A stretch of 64,000 bases of DNA from Enoplolaimus lenunculus (GCA_030248215.1 JASANG010000522.1:124001-188000), one strand, 5' to 3'; shown: positions 1-61,534, numbered from the stretch's first letter. The notes: a model not told the origin generated them from the letters alone. A program made the numbers and translations.

Positions 1-901
1 TTTTTCTTAATTTTAAGCAAACACAAAATTCTTAGCTTTACATTTACTTAATTAATCAGAAAATGGCGGCAAAAGTTTTACTTGTTTACATTATTTAATC
101 AAATATTTACTCAATATTTACTACACTTATACTTAAAATAGTCAGTAAAATATAATTAAAGTATTTAAGTAGAGTGTTCTGCATAGTGATACGCCAAAAT
201 TATGGCAAATGGTGCATGATATATGTGCGCACTAATAAAATGCGACCCATGTAAAGTTCAGGGGTCGAACATTTTTCTAGGTATGTTAATACTGCAGTTA
301 CGGAACTTTTTTACAGTCGACAGAATTTTATGTCAACAGCAATAAATCTGTCTGCGGATCCGGTATAAACCAATATATGTCGCGCAAGACCTCTTCGTGA
401 CAGGTTCAGTTCAAATCGTGATAGATAGTATTTGTTTGTCTAAAGTTTATGTTCCAATCTATTTGGCGGTAATTGCTGTAGCTGAAACTTTTTATTTGTG
501 TATTTACATGGCTAGCATCCTTAAGTTATAAGTTAATATGTGAATACCTAGTAAGAAATTGAAAAACTGCCTTAGCCCAGAGGGGCCAGGGGCTCAAGCC
601 CTCCTGCAAAACTTTTGATTCTCTATTGGAAAATTTTCGACCTTGCTTGGAAGTCATTTGATAAATTGTGACATTTAATATAGGCAATTTACTGAATTTC
701 AGAGAATCTTTACGTCAACAGGTACGACTCTGATTTCTAACCAGATGTTTATAATTTATTTCACAGGAAGTGTTCGCTGATAGTATTTCCTGGAGTCGTA
801 TTAATTTTAGACAGTTGTTAATATCAGTAGTTTCTTGCATCGATGTGCTGGGATGTAAAGGATCGTGTTCCGCCATGCGACAAATTCTCTTTTTGTAAAG
901 C
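1..901. other. 5' flank of the Pez gene, no gene seen
   Basis: AT-rich sequence without a convincing exon. Any promoter and 5' UTR exon of the Pez gene should lie here or further left, but I see no clear TATA box or initiator. The short frames overlapping 715-1041 on the other strand are shadows of exon 1. Confidence 0.5.
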
Positions 902-50313
<49,412 letters not shown>

Positions 50314-51969
50314 ATGAAATTGGAATATGGTTAGAAAAATACATAGCTAATAGTTTCAAGGTTAGAAATTGAACGATATAGCATTGCAAAAGGATAATAA
50401 CTGTGAATGAATGGCGACGGGAAGAGTGTATCCCTTGTCTTGAAGGGACGGTGGAAACGTTGAGGCAACGCTGCGCCGGCGGTTTGTGGTTTTGAAACTG
50501 TGACGTTATTTGGATTGCGGTAGCAGTGTGGTGTTTGGAAATTTGAAGAGTTGAATGATTTTGGATGGTTTGGATTCGATTTTCAACTGCAGCAGAAGGT
50601 ATGTTATATTTTGGAAGGCATGTCGTTTTGAAACTCGTTGGTTGTCTGTAACTGCCTGCTTAGAACCACGTTTATATCCAAGAATTTTTGTGTTTCTCGT
50701 TTTTTTCTACGTTTCGAATTAGGGAGTAAATGACCCACGTGAGCTATGATCATAAATAATTATCGTAGAATATAAATTTTTGTAAGGCGTTTGTGGTGCG
50801 ATCAAGTTTAAGTATATGGCATCGTAAGATCGTCAGTGTGGTAGGGGTGTACTTATTAGTGTAGTAATTTTGATCGTAACGGTTGGGTTTACGTCTGGTT
50901 AATCTTTTTGAAGTGGGATTATACAATTCTTGCGTAGGAGAATTTAGTGACTTCTGCGCAACGATGATGAGGGCGCTCGGTGTAACAGTTTGGTTTCTAT
51001 ACTGCCAAGTTTTGGTGCATGTTATGCCTAAATTTGCCGACTGAATTAGTGCAATAACAATATTGATTGTTCGTTATATATCGTAGCGACGCCAATGATA
51101 ACCAGTGCGGAATTGACTAGCGTAACGCGCTATATTTCTATCAAGAAATATTTTAGTCAGTGTTTAGACGGTTTCATTTTGATCTCATACGCCGTCAATC
51201 CGCGTTGGGATACTACAATTTGTAATGGAACTGAATTGCAGTTTGGCCTACGACATATATTATTTTGTTTGTTATATTTCGACAGTCGCTGAAATTTTAA
51301 TTTATCTGTATCGATTGTAACTATATTTTGTCCCACAATTTGCAGACTAAATGCTGGCAAAAGCGTTCACAGAAAATGTATACTCAATGAATCAAGACTA
51401 TGAAATTTTAGTATACCGCAGTGAAGTATAATCACAGCAGAATATATTGCCAAGCCAATCTGTATGGTACCGGCTAAATTTGGACAGGAATTCCGATAAT
51501 ACATACCCGTTCCTGTATTGACGTTTGTAGAATGTGGAAGTTATTTGTGAAAATTCAAGATTGGGACAAAGCAAAAACAGTATCTGGTTTAGGTTGATTA
51601 CCTGATGTGACACCACATTAGGTGTGCATATCTTTCTGTATTTGCAAGTGTATTGTTTTTATGGGCGTGGCCAGCATTTTGGAATGAGCTACATTTTCGA
51701 AGCCACGTTGCTTGTGTCATCAACTAAAAACGGTCTTAAAAATCTCTGGACAAAAATCACAGGGGGGTTCATCTCTATCTCGATGGCTACGCCATTGCTT
51801 GATTGCATTACACGTTCTTATGGTTTATTATATTGATTGACTTGAGTATTGGTTGTGTTTTAAATATATAGATGTTACGTCGGAAATTTAGGCTTCATTG
51901 TTGTTTACCTTTTCACTTTTAAGTTATTTTATTGTTTTATCTTATTTTATTTTTCATGGGTTACAAATC
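50314..51969. other. Downstream of the Pez gene, no gene recognised
   Basis: The 3' UTR must begin here, but its end is not marked by a canonical polyadenylation signal. A 65-codon open frame at 51095-51292 has no recognisable motif. No repeats of the families above until 51970. Confidence 0.45.
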
Positions 51970-52301
51970 CAGGGTCAACCGCAATTCCTGTTCCGGCCGG
52001 AATTCCTGCAAAAAGTCAATTTCTGTTCCTGTTCCTGTTCCTGCATTTAAAGATGCAGGAACCGGAATTTTTACGGTTTTGTGCAAATTATTCATAGTCA
52101 TTAAATATTTGAAACATTGTCTTTAAAAATTTTATTTTTAAATGAGTGTTTTTGCAATTAGTTCAATTTTTTGTTAATAAACTGTAAGATTAAAAATAGG
52201 AAATAGCAATTCGGTGATAAAAATATATCAAATTCCCGTTCCTGCATAGAAATTCAATTCCTATTTCTCTTCGGGCAAAATTTTGGTCCTGTTGGGACCC
52301 G
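51970..52301. mobile_element. hAT-like MITE, CAGGGTCAACCGCAATTCC family
   Basis: Left CAGGGTCAACCGCAATTCC, right CCTGTTGGGACCC, with GTTCCTGTTCCTG and GGAACCGGAATTTTTACGG inside. Sister of 55801-56141. Confidence 0.65.
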
Positions 52302-52386
52302 GTAGGTACTGATTTGACAGTAGACTGAAACTTTTGTTAGAGCCGTAGTGCACTCAAATCTATGTTTGCAGTATTGTTGAATCCTT

Positions 52387-52634
52387 CACTGTAAATTTCA
52401 GTGCGCTGCTTTGAACTCAGAATGAGTTAAATCCACTCAGAGGCCTGAGGAATTAGGTGTTTCAAAGCTTAAAATTTTGAATTGATTTAACTCATTGTGA
52501 GTTAATTAATCAAGTAACCCAGAACTAAAATCAGCTCAGTGCGAGTTGATGTTTTGTGTTATTAAATCAGAAAAAACCACAAATAACTAATTCTCGATAT
52601 GAGTTGATTAATCAACTCATCGGAATTTACAGTG
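52387..52634. mobile_element. MITE, CACTGTAAATTCC family
   Basis: CACTGTAAATTTCAGTGC at the left and GGAATTTACAGTG at the right with GAGTTGATTAATCAACTC near the right end. Flanked by TT rather than TA. Confidence 0.8.
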
Positions 52635-52897
52635 TTATACTTTCCAGCCCAAGTAATTTTTTAAGTGTTTCTACCGTAAATATTACGAATTTTTTAAATT
52701 CTAGATCACTGTCCTGACTAGATTGAATTTAACAAGGGTCATTAATGATTTGAGGGCGTGATTCTAAGGTATATTTATGGTAGTGGCCTAAAAATGTAAA
52801 TAATACTTGAGTTTTTTCTATGCATTTTTCCTTTTACGTTTTTGCTTTCATCGTGACATTGGTTGTGTTTGTAATTTATTTCGTTGCATTACAATTT

Positions 52898-53147
52898 GGG
52901 CAATGTTTACTTTTAGAACCGTAACAGTAGATTAAGCATATTTCTAAGCCTAAGCGTAAACGTTGCAAAAGCGTATTTCTAAACCTAAGACTAAACGTTG
53001 CAAAAGCGTATTTCTAAGCCTAAGCCTAAACGTTGCAAAAACGTATTCCTAAGCCTAAGCGCATGCAAAAAAATGTAGTCTAGAATGTATGCCTACTCTT
53101 TTACAGACCCACCAGAAACCGGGACGGCCCTAAAAGTAACATGAGCC
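52898..53147. mobile_element. TIR element with CCTAAGC core, TGTTACTTTTAG family
   Basis: GGGCAATGTTTACTTTTAG at the left, GGCCCTAAAAGTAACATGAGCC at the right. The core repeats TTTCTAAGCCTAAGC and AACGTTGCAAAAGCGTA three times. Confidence 0.82.
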
Positions 53148-53592
53148 AAAATTTGTGTACTGTATTATTTCTTGAAAATAGCTTTCCATATAGGTGTTGT
53201 TGTTCGTCTTTATAGCAGCTGTATGTATGAAAGTTAACTGATTTTTTGTTTCAAAAGATTGTATGCTAATCAGGCTTAATCTCTGTTTTTGTAAGCCTAC
53301 TAACGTTGTAGTATTGGTCGTTCAAGTGATTGTTTCGCGACCTTTGGCAAAGTCTTGAAAGCTGTTGCGTATACACCCTGACATACAAAATGCTAATTTT
53401 GTAGATTTTAAATAATTTCGGTTTAAAATTTCAATTAACTTAGTATAGAATACGAAACATTTTGTGTCTCCAAATTGAGGTACACAGAATGGTATTTATG
53501 AGCCTATAAAATTAAGTATCTCCAGCATGAACGGCATTTTAGGGAAGATTTTTGCTGAAAATAGCGAAAGATTGTTCTTGAGATTTTTGCTA
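53148..53592. other. Intergenic, nothing recognised
   Basis: AT-rich unique sequence without exon-like segments or repeat ends. Confidence 0.5.
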
Positions 53593-53843
53593 CACTGTAA
53601 ATTCCAGTGAGTTGATTAATCAACTCAGAGAGGGAATCAATAATTTTTGGTCATTTCTGAGTTATTTACAGTACATATTAGTTCGCTCTGAGCTAGTTTA
53701 AGTGCGGGTGAGTTGATTAATATACTCAGAATGAGTTTAGTCAATTCAGGATTCTGAGTTCTGAAAGACCTAATGCAAAGCTCACCCTTCTGAGTGGATT
53801 CAACTCTTTCTGAGTTAAAATCAACTCACTGGAATTTACAGTG
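53593..53843. mobile_element. Tc1/mariner-like MITE, CACTGTAAATTCC, TA target
   Basis: CACTGTAAATTCCAGTGAGT and ACTCACTGGAATTTACAGTG, exactly inverted over 20 bp, with TA on both sides (53591-53592, 53844-53845). 251 bp, non-coding. Confidence 0.92.
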
Positions 53844-53902
53844 TAAATAGTTAAAAAATATGTATTCGTGTGTAATATTTTCAGTTAGGAAACTATTTTC
53901 TA

Positions 53903-54122
53903 GGCCCGTATTCTCAGTTGTGTATAGCACCCACCTATCGCTAATATGGTGTTCGGTTTTATAACTTTTGAAGAAGTGAATGCTGAAACTCAAAATTCAG
54001 CACATTTTTCGTATATGACGTGTTCTATCCCTGTACCAATTATGTGTTCAACAACTGCAATAGTTAGTAAAATTGAAAACCTGTTACTAATTGATGCTAT
54101 ACGTACGTATTTGAGAATACGT
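53903..54122. mobile_element. MITE, ATTCTCAAATGTGTATAGC family
   Basis: GGCCCGTATTCTCAGTTGTG at the left; CGTATTTGAGAATACG at the right. About 60 bp beyond the MITE at 53593. Confidence 0.78.
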
Positions 54123-54366
54123 CGTGCTCTTTACCGTATTATCGGGTATTTGCCGTTATTTTGACACGTAATTTAGATCTAAAGTGATTTGCTGACATTT
54201 ATATATAACGAACTCAACGTTGTGGACCAATTTTGTCGCTCATTTGTTATATTGTAAATTGTAACATTCTCATACTATGATTAAAATTGAAACTTGTTTT
54301 ATTGATGGAGCAGGTTTATTAGCTTTTGTATTCGAGCGTTTAGTGCCCGGCTTTGCAGAGATGTTT

Positions 54367-54815
54367 GGCCAATGTAAAGAACAGGGGTGGAACAGTATTA
54401 TAAGCATATTCCTTAGCGTAATCATAAGACTAAACCTAAGCCTAAGCATACGAATGAGCATACACTGTAAATCGCAGTGAGTTGATTTTAGCTCAGAATG
54501 AGTTGAATCACTCAGTCTGAGTTAGGACTTTCAGAACTCAGAATTCTAAGTCAATAAAACTCACTCTGAGTTAATTATTCAACTTACCCGGAATCAACTG
54601 AACTCAGAGTGAGAATTAATTCAACTCAGAGCGAGTTAATGTTAACTGTTATTAACTCAGAAATAACTAACTCGCTAGCTGAATTGATTAGTCAACTCAT
54701 TGGAATTTACAGTGTATTACTAAGCCTAAGCCAAGCAAAAAAATCAGTCTAAAGCTTAAGCTTACCCTTTTGTAGTTTCACAAAAAACGTTCCGGCCCTG
54801 GTCTTTACATGGGCC
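54367..54815. mobile_element. TIR element with CCTAAGC core, interrupted by a TA MITE
   Basis: GGCCAATGTAAAGAACAGGG at the left and CCGGCCCTGGTCTTTACATG at the right. The core is split by the element at 54463-54714; without it, CCTAAGCATACGAATGAGCA runs straight into TTACTAAGCC. Confidence 0.88.
54463..54714. mobile_element. Tc1/mariner-like MITE, CACTGTAAAT, nested in a telomere-core element
   Basis: CACTGTAAATCGCAGTGAG and CTCATTGGAATTTACAGTG, with TA at 54461-54462 and 54715-54716. Younger than its host element. Confidence 0.92.
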
Positions 54816-54982
54816 AGATCTTTGGAGACGGCTCTTGATATCGACCTTTAGACACATCCGAGATCTCCGAATATACAAGTCACCGTTTTTTGGCGATTTG
54901 TAGAAACATGTTAATAATTAATATGCAAAGAAGGCTTTCAAAATTGTTTATTTCCAGGTATTCTTTGGAAAAAAGCCTACAG

Positions 54983-55091
54983 CAGGGTGCAACCGTAGGT
55001 GCACATTGCCGAAACCTCTTGAAAAAGTTCTGTCGGACACGAGATTGCGAGTTTTTGCCGAATTCATAGGCAGACCTTTGATTGTATCCTG
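54983..55091. mobile_element. Short hAT-like element, CAGGGTGCAACCGTAGG
   Basis: Left CAGGGTGCAACCGTAGGTG, right TTGATTGTATCCTG; a deleted relative of the next element. Confidence 0.55.
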
Positions 55092-55161
55092 TCACACCTA
55101 TGGTTAATAAATCAGCAAAACAGTGTATAACGCAGGGGTAATATAACTTATACCTTGTCTG

Positions 55162-55512
55162 CAGGGTGCAACCGGAGGTGAATAATGCCGGAGCCGGAGG
55201 TCAACGAATTTTGCTGGAGCCGGAGGTGAGGTGAAATTAGGTAGTAAAAATGATGGTTAATTAGTTAATTATAGCCAATATCTGCAATATGTTGTTAAGT
55301 TGTTTGGTTTTACACTAATTTCATGGCGAAATTTCGGAAATTCTTTCCTGAAAATTGTGACAAAAGTATAACAATACGCAGTAAACAGATAATATTTGCA
55401 AAATTATGCAAAATTTTACTACCGAAACTGTCGGAACCTCCGGCAAAAATTCTACCGGAGCCGGATGCCGATTTTCTGCCGGAGCCGGAGGCAGACCTCC
55501 GGTTGTACCCTG
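55162..55512. mobile_element. hAT-type MITE, CAGGGTGCAACCGGAGGTG, exact 8-bp TSD
   Basis: Termini CAGGGTGCAACCGGAGGTG and CCTCCGGTTGTACCCTG. CTTGTCTG on both sides (55154-55161 and 55513-55520). GGAGCCGGAGG subterminal repeats. Confidence 0.92.
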
Positions 55513-55595
55513 CTTGTCTGTCGTTTGTTACAAATTACAGGTGGAAAAGAATAACAAAACATTTTTGCCGGGCCCACGCAAGTTTAGCATTTTCT

Positions 55596-55769
55596 GTCAA
55601 TGTTACTTTAAGAATCATAGATTATGCATCTTCCTAAGCCTAAATCTAAATGTTGAAACAAGTGTACTCCTAAACCTAAAGCCTATGTGTAAGTAAAAAA
55701 TATAGTAGGATTTTAAGCTTAGTATTTTACAGTCTCACCAAAAATGGAACTGCCCTAAAAGTAACAATA
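55596..55769. mobile_element. TIR element with CCTAA core, TGTTACTTTAAG family
   Basis: CAATGTTACTTTAAGAATC at the left and GCCCTAAAAGTAACAATAG at the right. Short, diverged core. Confidence 0.65.
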
Positions 55770-55800
55770 GTAATTGAATAAAATATAAAGCCTAAGCATC

Positions 55801-56141
55801 AGGGTTCAACTGGAATTCCTGTTCCTGTTCCTGTTCTTGCATTAAAAGACGCAAGAACCGGAATTTTTACGGTTTGTTGAAAAAATGCTATTTTCACATC
55901 AGTGTTTTTCCAATTCACTTCAATTTTATTAATAAACGGTTTCTGTTGCATTTGCGCAAAACTTGATGATGAAACAGCTGAAAATTCGTTTAAACCATTT
56001 TTTGCCTTTTTTTCTAAAACGTAAAATAGTTATTCGGTAATGAACATTATTTCAAATTCCGGTCCTGTTCCTGTTCCGGTTCCTGCAAAAAATGCAATTC
56101 GTGTTCCTGTTCGTGCAAAATTAAGTTCCTGTTGGAACCCT
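55801..56141. mobile_element. hAT-type MITE, CAGGGTTCAACTGGAATTCC, 8-bp TSD
   Basis: Termini CAGGGTTCAACTGGAATTCC and AAGTTCCTGTTGGAACCCT. CTAAGCAT on both sides. GTTCCTGTTCCTG subterminal repeats in both orientations. Confidence 0.88.
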
Positions 56142-56512
56142 ACTAAGCATACTCTGTTGCAGCCATGTTCCATAAGGGTGGTTGTTTGTTTAAAAATTGA
56201 TATGTTGTTTCATGAGCCAATAAACGTGTGTTATGGTACTTTGACGGACGGCGCCGGACGTTATCAAAAGTAAGTGCCACATTTACTCTGATAATCAATT
56301 TAGAATACAGTTGTAGTCAAATGTTGTATAAGCTATGTTTGTATATAATTTCCTGTATATATATTTTTTCTGTTTCTGTATTTGTGAGTGACTGCTTAGC
56401 CTTGGCCTGTATATTATTGTTTTATATAGTATTATACGGTGCCAGGCGTCAGTTTACATATAGCAAACGGAAAATTGTCAAAAAAACTGCTAAAGTCAAA
56501 TTATCTTGGTAT

Positions 56513-56607
56513 CAGGGTGCGACCGGATATCAGACTCCTGTTTACTGTCCGGCAAAAACCCGCATCCGGTTCCGGTATCCGATTTTTTGCGATCCGGTCG
56601 CACCCTG
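56513..56607. mobile_element. 95-bp hAT-type MITE, CAGGGTGCGACCGGATATC
   Basis: Termini CAGGGTGCGACCGGATATC and GATCCGGTCGCACCCTG; flanks CTTGGTAT and TTTGGTAT (7 of 8). Little beyond the two ends. Confidence 0.85.
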
Positions 56608-56916
56608 TTTGGTATGATTAGACCGTGACGCGAGGTAAACTGAATGGTATTATAGCCCAAATAAGTACCGTTCGAAGGGGCGTATGTATTGTTTTGTACG
56701 ATACAGTTTTGCGTTTGGAATCACGGGGTTGTACGTATTTACGGTTATTTTTCAGGCAACAAAAGCTAATAGCAGGTATATGTATGCCATGTTATATTTG
56801 AATAGGTAAGCGGAACAGATGATAATAAAAAAATTCGTCTGGATTCTCATGCGATTGGTATGCTTCACTGTAAAATCTTTATTTTTACGCTTGGGTGCAT
56901 AGACGAATGGGTTTTA

Positions 56917-57229
56917 CCAAGGGTGGATAATGACAAGTGTGTACAACTCTTGGAGTCCCGCGTGGTACAAAATGTACCACCGAGTGTTGCGTTTTTTTGG
57001 CCGACCCTCTTTGTTTAGAGGGGGATCGGTATCACATGAATACCACTAAATTTAACTTTAAGGGGAGCATGTTTGATGTCGCGTGCATAAAGTGTCATGG
57101 TTCGCACCGGTTGTACCCCCCTGTAAATAAAGGGCGGTACGGCAGAAATGCAACGCGTGCCGGGTACATTCTTTTCTACACAGAATGTGCCCAATTGCAT
57201 ACTCTTGTTAAATAGCCATTATCCACTGT
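56917..57229. mobile_element. Long-TIR foldback MITE, third copy
   Basis: CAAGGGTGGATAATGACAAG and GTACAACTCTTGG at the left; CAGAATGTGCCCAATTGCAT and AATAGCCATTATCCACT at the right. More diverged than 44402. Confidence 0.65.
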
Positions 57230-57334
57230 AAACGCCGAAGTGTACCCATCAAACGTAAATTTAGAATTTTAAGTGGCCAAAATTCTACACAGCGGCTGAG
57301 GCGACCGTCCTACATAACTCTCCTTGGATACGGG

Positions 57335-57735
57335 CATGTTGCAAAACGGAACTGTATTTTATACCGGAATCGTAATCGTAACAGCACATTTAAACCGGAA
57401 TTGTAATCGGAACTAGAAATTTTGTCACTGTAGGGATAATTTATATTCACAAATATAATATTGATTTAAGGTGTCTGTTGGCTGGCAGCAGTTTTCATAA
57501 ACGTCGCATGAACAAATTGGCGATGATTTTTGGTTCTGTAAAGCTTAACTACAACCTATTACTGATAAGTTAACTCATCGAAAGCAATTTAATAGATAAA
57601 TGATACACAATTCTTATGTATCATATCACAACGAATAGAATTAAAATTAAAATTTAAAAATTCCGATTCCGTTTGATTGGGCAACCGGAATCTGAATCAG
57701 AACTCGTTTTGAATCGGAATTCCAGCTGCATCCTG
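57335..57735. mobile_element. Diverged hAT-type MITE, family of 16675
   Basis: Left TGTTGCAAAACGGAACTG, right CCAGCTGCATCCTG; shares AAACTACAACC and GATAAGTTAACTCATCG with 60444. No target duplication left. Confidence 0.6.
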
Positions 57736-58078
57736 GTGTCTGTGTCTATTTGTCGAAGGGGCAAAAATATAGGCTTCGAAACGTGGGGTTAAAAAATTTA
57801 TCCACTCCGTTCTCCAGTGCGGTTGGCTACCGGTGCTCTGGATTCGCGTGTGCTTTTTGAACGTTTTGTGTGCCTTGTCGGTATACGGTACAAATTTATG
57901 ACGTAGTGTTTTCGGATATTAAATTAGGGTTCGTTATATTTGGGCACCATTTCAATTGATAATAATTGAACTGTGTTCTAATAGCTATGTAATTGTTGGG
58001 TTTAGGACCTGGTTCACCGGTGTGAGCGGGCATAGACTCTTTCGCCATATTTTGTGATAAAAATGGTACGGTTCCTCT

Positions 58079-58465
58079 CAGGGTGGCACCGAATCCACGA
58101 TTTGACCGAATCCGAATCCAGTGGTAATTTGCCCAATCCGAAACCGCATCCGAATCCGGATCCTGCATGTTGCAAATTTCAGATATATCTATAATTTGTT
58201 TCAGAATATCAACGCAATGCCAGCGGCATAACTTTCAATACATTAATATATTTCGTCCCGACGTCAGTTCTGAGATTTCTCACCTGAAATAAAAAATATT
58301 GATTTTTATAGCAAGGTATTTATAAATTTTACTGCTTAAAAATGAAAAAACATATTGCCGAACTTTGTTTGATTCGGTCTTTGGATTCGGCTTTTCCATA
58401 ACCGAATCCGAGTCCGAACCTCAAATGTTTACCGAATCCGAATCCGAACCTTTGTTGCCACCCTG
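58079..58465. mobile_element. hAT-type MITE, CAGGGTGGCACCGAATCC, exact 8-bp TSD
   Basis: Termini CAGGGTGGCACCGAATCC and CCTTTGTTGCCACCCTG. GTTCCTCT on both sides (58071-58078 and 58466-58473). Interior nearly the same as at 10194, so both moved in the recent past. Confidence 0.94.
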
Positions 58466-59180
58466 GTTCCTCTTAACTCTACTATTTTCCCATTCAGGAA
58501 ATTGCACATACGTATATGGCATTTTCGCCATAACTTTCGCCAACACCCCCCTTAGAAATTCCTGGATCCGCCGCTAGTGTGAACTGGACGGATGGCAACG
58601 CCCCATCCGTGCTTAGGCTACCTTAACGTTGCGGGGATTCAAGGCGTACGCAACGGAGCGCACTCGAAGGAAAAGTTGCAAAAAGTGCTATTACTACACT
58701 GCATACTCAGACATTCTGTTGCAGAACGTTCTTAGTGTTGTATTGATAACGGAAAGTGAATTGAAAATAAGTGCCGAAAAGCGGTCTAAGAGTTGTGGCT
58801 TAAAAACTTTAGCGTTTACCCTGGTATCCTTACCAACGTCATTTGTACACTTCTACTTAGCCCCCCTTACGTGGCATATTATAGTAGTCTGTCTTAGGGT
58901 AAGAATATAGTAAAAGTTATCGTTGACCTAATTTTTAGTGACGTTGAATGGATGTAACAATGTAAACCGTTTTGTCGCCGGACCTGATTATTCTGCAGCC
59001 AAATTTGAAATTTAAAAATATCAGGTTCATTGTTGACGTTTTGCGAACCAAATGACGTCATTTACGTAATATATACGTGTCTTGTTGACACATTCAAATG
59101 TATATTAACGGTTGATTTTGAGTGATATGGCTAAAGTTGACATTTTACGGATGAAATTTGTTGTTTTTTAACTGTTTATT
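58466..59180. other. Intergenic, no gene recognised
   Basis: Includes CTTAGAAATTCCTGGATCCG near 58552, which looks like the end of a DNA element (compare 37215 and 61340). Otherwise unique. Confidence 0.4.
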
Positions 59181-59965
59181 TCAATATATATACATTCTGG
59201 ATTCTCCACAGCTTGAAAATTTCCGCCGGGGGCCGTTTCCTGGGGGGCAGGTGATTTTGCTGGGGGGCCTGATCTGGGGGGTCCTGGGGGGCCCAGATGC
59301 TTTGGGGGGTCCTGGGGGGCAGGCTTAAAATTTTGTAAACCGACTTTTTGGACCATTTTTTCATTCTAGACCGTGTACTCATCGCTCAACATGACAAAAA
59401 TTTCTCGCAAACGCTAATAACAATAATTTTAACTAAGATTACTGACAACTTAACCAGAAGTTGACAGAAGCACAATTATATAAAACATAGATAATCTATA
59501 ATTGAAACTGTGATTAATATATATTTTATATATTAGTCACAGCTTCAGTTTATCATAAGGCTCAGGCGGGTTGAACTTGCTGCTGCAAGGTACTTTCGAA
59601 TGCTGTATGCCCTGAAACGGTCTTTATATAATTGTGCTTTTTCAGTTCATTATTGAATTGTATTAGTTACTACGGGTATTTGTAACGCTATTAAAAAATT
59701 ATGAGTACTGAGCGTAATATAAAATCATATTTTGCCGAATGTCCACCTCAAAGGAAGTCCAGGTCTTTACGTTTTAACATTGAAAATTTTTGGCCTAGAA
59801 AAGTCTTGGGGGCCCCAGGAAAAAAATTTGCTGGGGGACGGCCTAAAATTCGCCGGGGGCCTTTTCGGGGGCGGCAAAATTTTCGCCGGGGAGAAAATGA
59901 AAATTTCGAAAAGTGCTGGGGCTCCCCCGCCCCCCCGCTGTGGAGAAGCCAGCATATATATAGAT
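59181..59965. mobile_element. Inverted-end element with G-rich arms and divergent short open frames
   Basis: Left end CATTCTGGATTCTCCACAGC and right end GCTGTGGAGAAGCCAGCATA are inverted. Both arms are G/C-rich (GGCCGTTTCCTGGGGGGCAG; GGGGGCCTTTTCGGGGGCGG). Two open frames start back to back near the middle: on - from 59382 (MSTRSRMKKWSKKSVYKI) and on + from 59701 (MSTERNIKSYFAECPPQRKS). Between them is an AT palindrome around 59519-59550. It may be two head-to-head 5' ends of a DNA transposon. Confidence 0.45.
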
Positions 59966-59971
59966 ATATAG

Positions 59972-60067
59972 CAGGGTGCAACCGGGATTACAATTTACCG
60001 GAACCGGAACCGGAACCGGAAGGTGAAAAAATGCCGGAACCGGAACCGGAATTCCGGTTGCACCCTG
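59972..60067. mobile_element. 96-bp hAT-type MITE, CAGGGTGCAACCGG, exact 8-bp TSD
   Basis: Termini CAGGGTGCAACCGGGATT and AATTCCGGTTGCACCCTG; ATATATAG on both sides. Essentially only the two ends, so an internally deleted copy. Confidence 0.92.
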
Positions 60068-60443
60068 ATATATAGATATATAGATATATTTAACCACTCA
60101 AAATCTGTTAATTTTTTGGGTATATTTCAGGTATTTGATTGGGGCAGATGGGGGCGTGTCTTTGTAAGGCCCACCCCCACGTAAAGCGGCATTTCTTTAT
60201 TTGCGTTCGCGATATGTCATATCTTGCACAACATTGGTGAACCACAAGATTCTGCAACAGTGGTCATTTACACACGACAGGCCCGTAGCCAGCTCACCTT
60301 ATTACGGGGGCTAAATATTTTTCAACACAAGCGTACAAAGGTTTTAGTGACCTACAAGCAAGATTGAAAACTTTCTAGGAGGGCCAAAATTCTTCAAGAC
60401 AGCGGCTGAGGCCCTTCTACGTAGCTCTTTCTTTGGCTACGTG
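60068..60443. other. Intergenic, no gene recognised
   Basis: Contains short GGCCCACCCCCACGTAAAG and CCAAAATTCT...CAGCGGCTGAGGC stretches, the latter also at 57280, hinting at another diverged repeat. Confidence 0.4.
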
Positions 60444-60860
60444 CAAGGTGCAAAACGGAAGTGTATTATACCGGAATCGGAATCGGAACAGCAAATTGAA
60501 ACCGGAATTGTAATCGGAACTAGAAATTTTGTCACTGTACAGATAATTTGTGTTGACAAATATATAATGTTGATATAGGGTATTTGTTGGCTGGCAACAA
60601 TTTTCAAAAAGGTCGTATGATCAAATTTTCGACGATTTTTGGTTCTGTAAACGCTAAACTACGATCAATTATTGATAAGTTAACGCATCGAAAGCAATTT
60701 AATAGACGAATAATACAGAATTTTTATGCAACGTATCACAATTATAAGTAAGAGTAAAATTTCAAAATTCTGATTCTGATTGATTATGCAGTCAGAATCG
60801 AAATCGGAACTCGTTTTGAATCGGAATTCTAATCGGAATTGGAATTGCGATTGCACGCTG
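60444..60860. mobile_element. hAT-type MITE, family of 16675, diverged
   Basis: Left CAAGGTGCAAAACGGAAGTG, right GCGATTGCACGCTG; flanks GCTACGTG and GCTATGGG (6 of 8). Confidence 0.7.
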
Positions 60861-60930
60861 GCTATGGGTATGCTTAAGCACGTCACCAATGACGGCAACA
60901 GTAAAAAGCTACGTTGAAAAAGGGTGTGCT

Positions 60931-61000
60931 TACCTGTGAGAGGCGTGTGAAAGTTTGGAATGGAATATTCGGTGACTCATAAAATTTGAGGTTTGTTACT
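60931..61000 (-). CDS. Possible orphan exon with good splice sites
   Basis: On the - strand, acceptor gccattcag, then TNLKFYESPNIPFQTFTRLS(Q), then donor cag|gtaagc. No family recognised and no partner exon identified. Weak call. Confidence 0.22.
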
Positions 61001-61534
61001 GAATGGCTGTTTATGGAATTATTGGTTTGTTGTTGTTGTTATTTAAGGTTTTGATGACGTCACTCAATGGATGAGATGTGCAAACGGGCCCGTAGCCAAG
61101 AGAGTGGAACAGTAGCAAATCGAGAAATGGGGCGGGGGGGCGTACGCCCCCCTTCAGAAATTTTTTTGGTGTTAAAATGGTAAGATCCGTCCATACCTTA
61201 CAATTTGTTACAATTTTTCCTCTGCCTTTTGAATTTTTTACAATTTTTCCGCAGAATTTTTTTGTGGTAAAATGGCAATGTTCCTACCGTACATTTTTTG
61301 CGTTTCATAACATTTGCTAGCCCGCCCCCCGCGTCTAAAATTTTTGGATCCGACTCTGGATGGGGACAGGAGGACTCAGCTATCCCCTGGAAAAATTTTG
61401 CCCTCCCTAGAAAATTTTCAACCTTGCTTGCAAGTCCACGAAAACTATTGTATGCCCTTTCTGAAATTTTTTTGCCCCTTGTTGGCACTATACGGTCTGC
61501 ACGACCCCCTTTTGAAGTTCTGCCCAAAGTTAAT

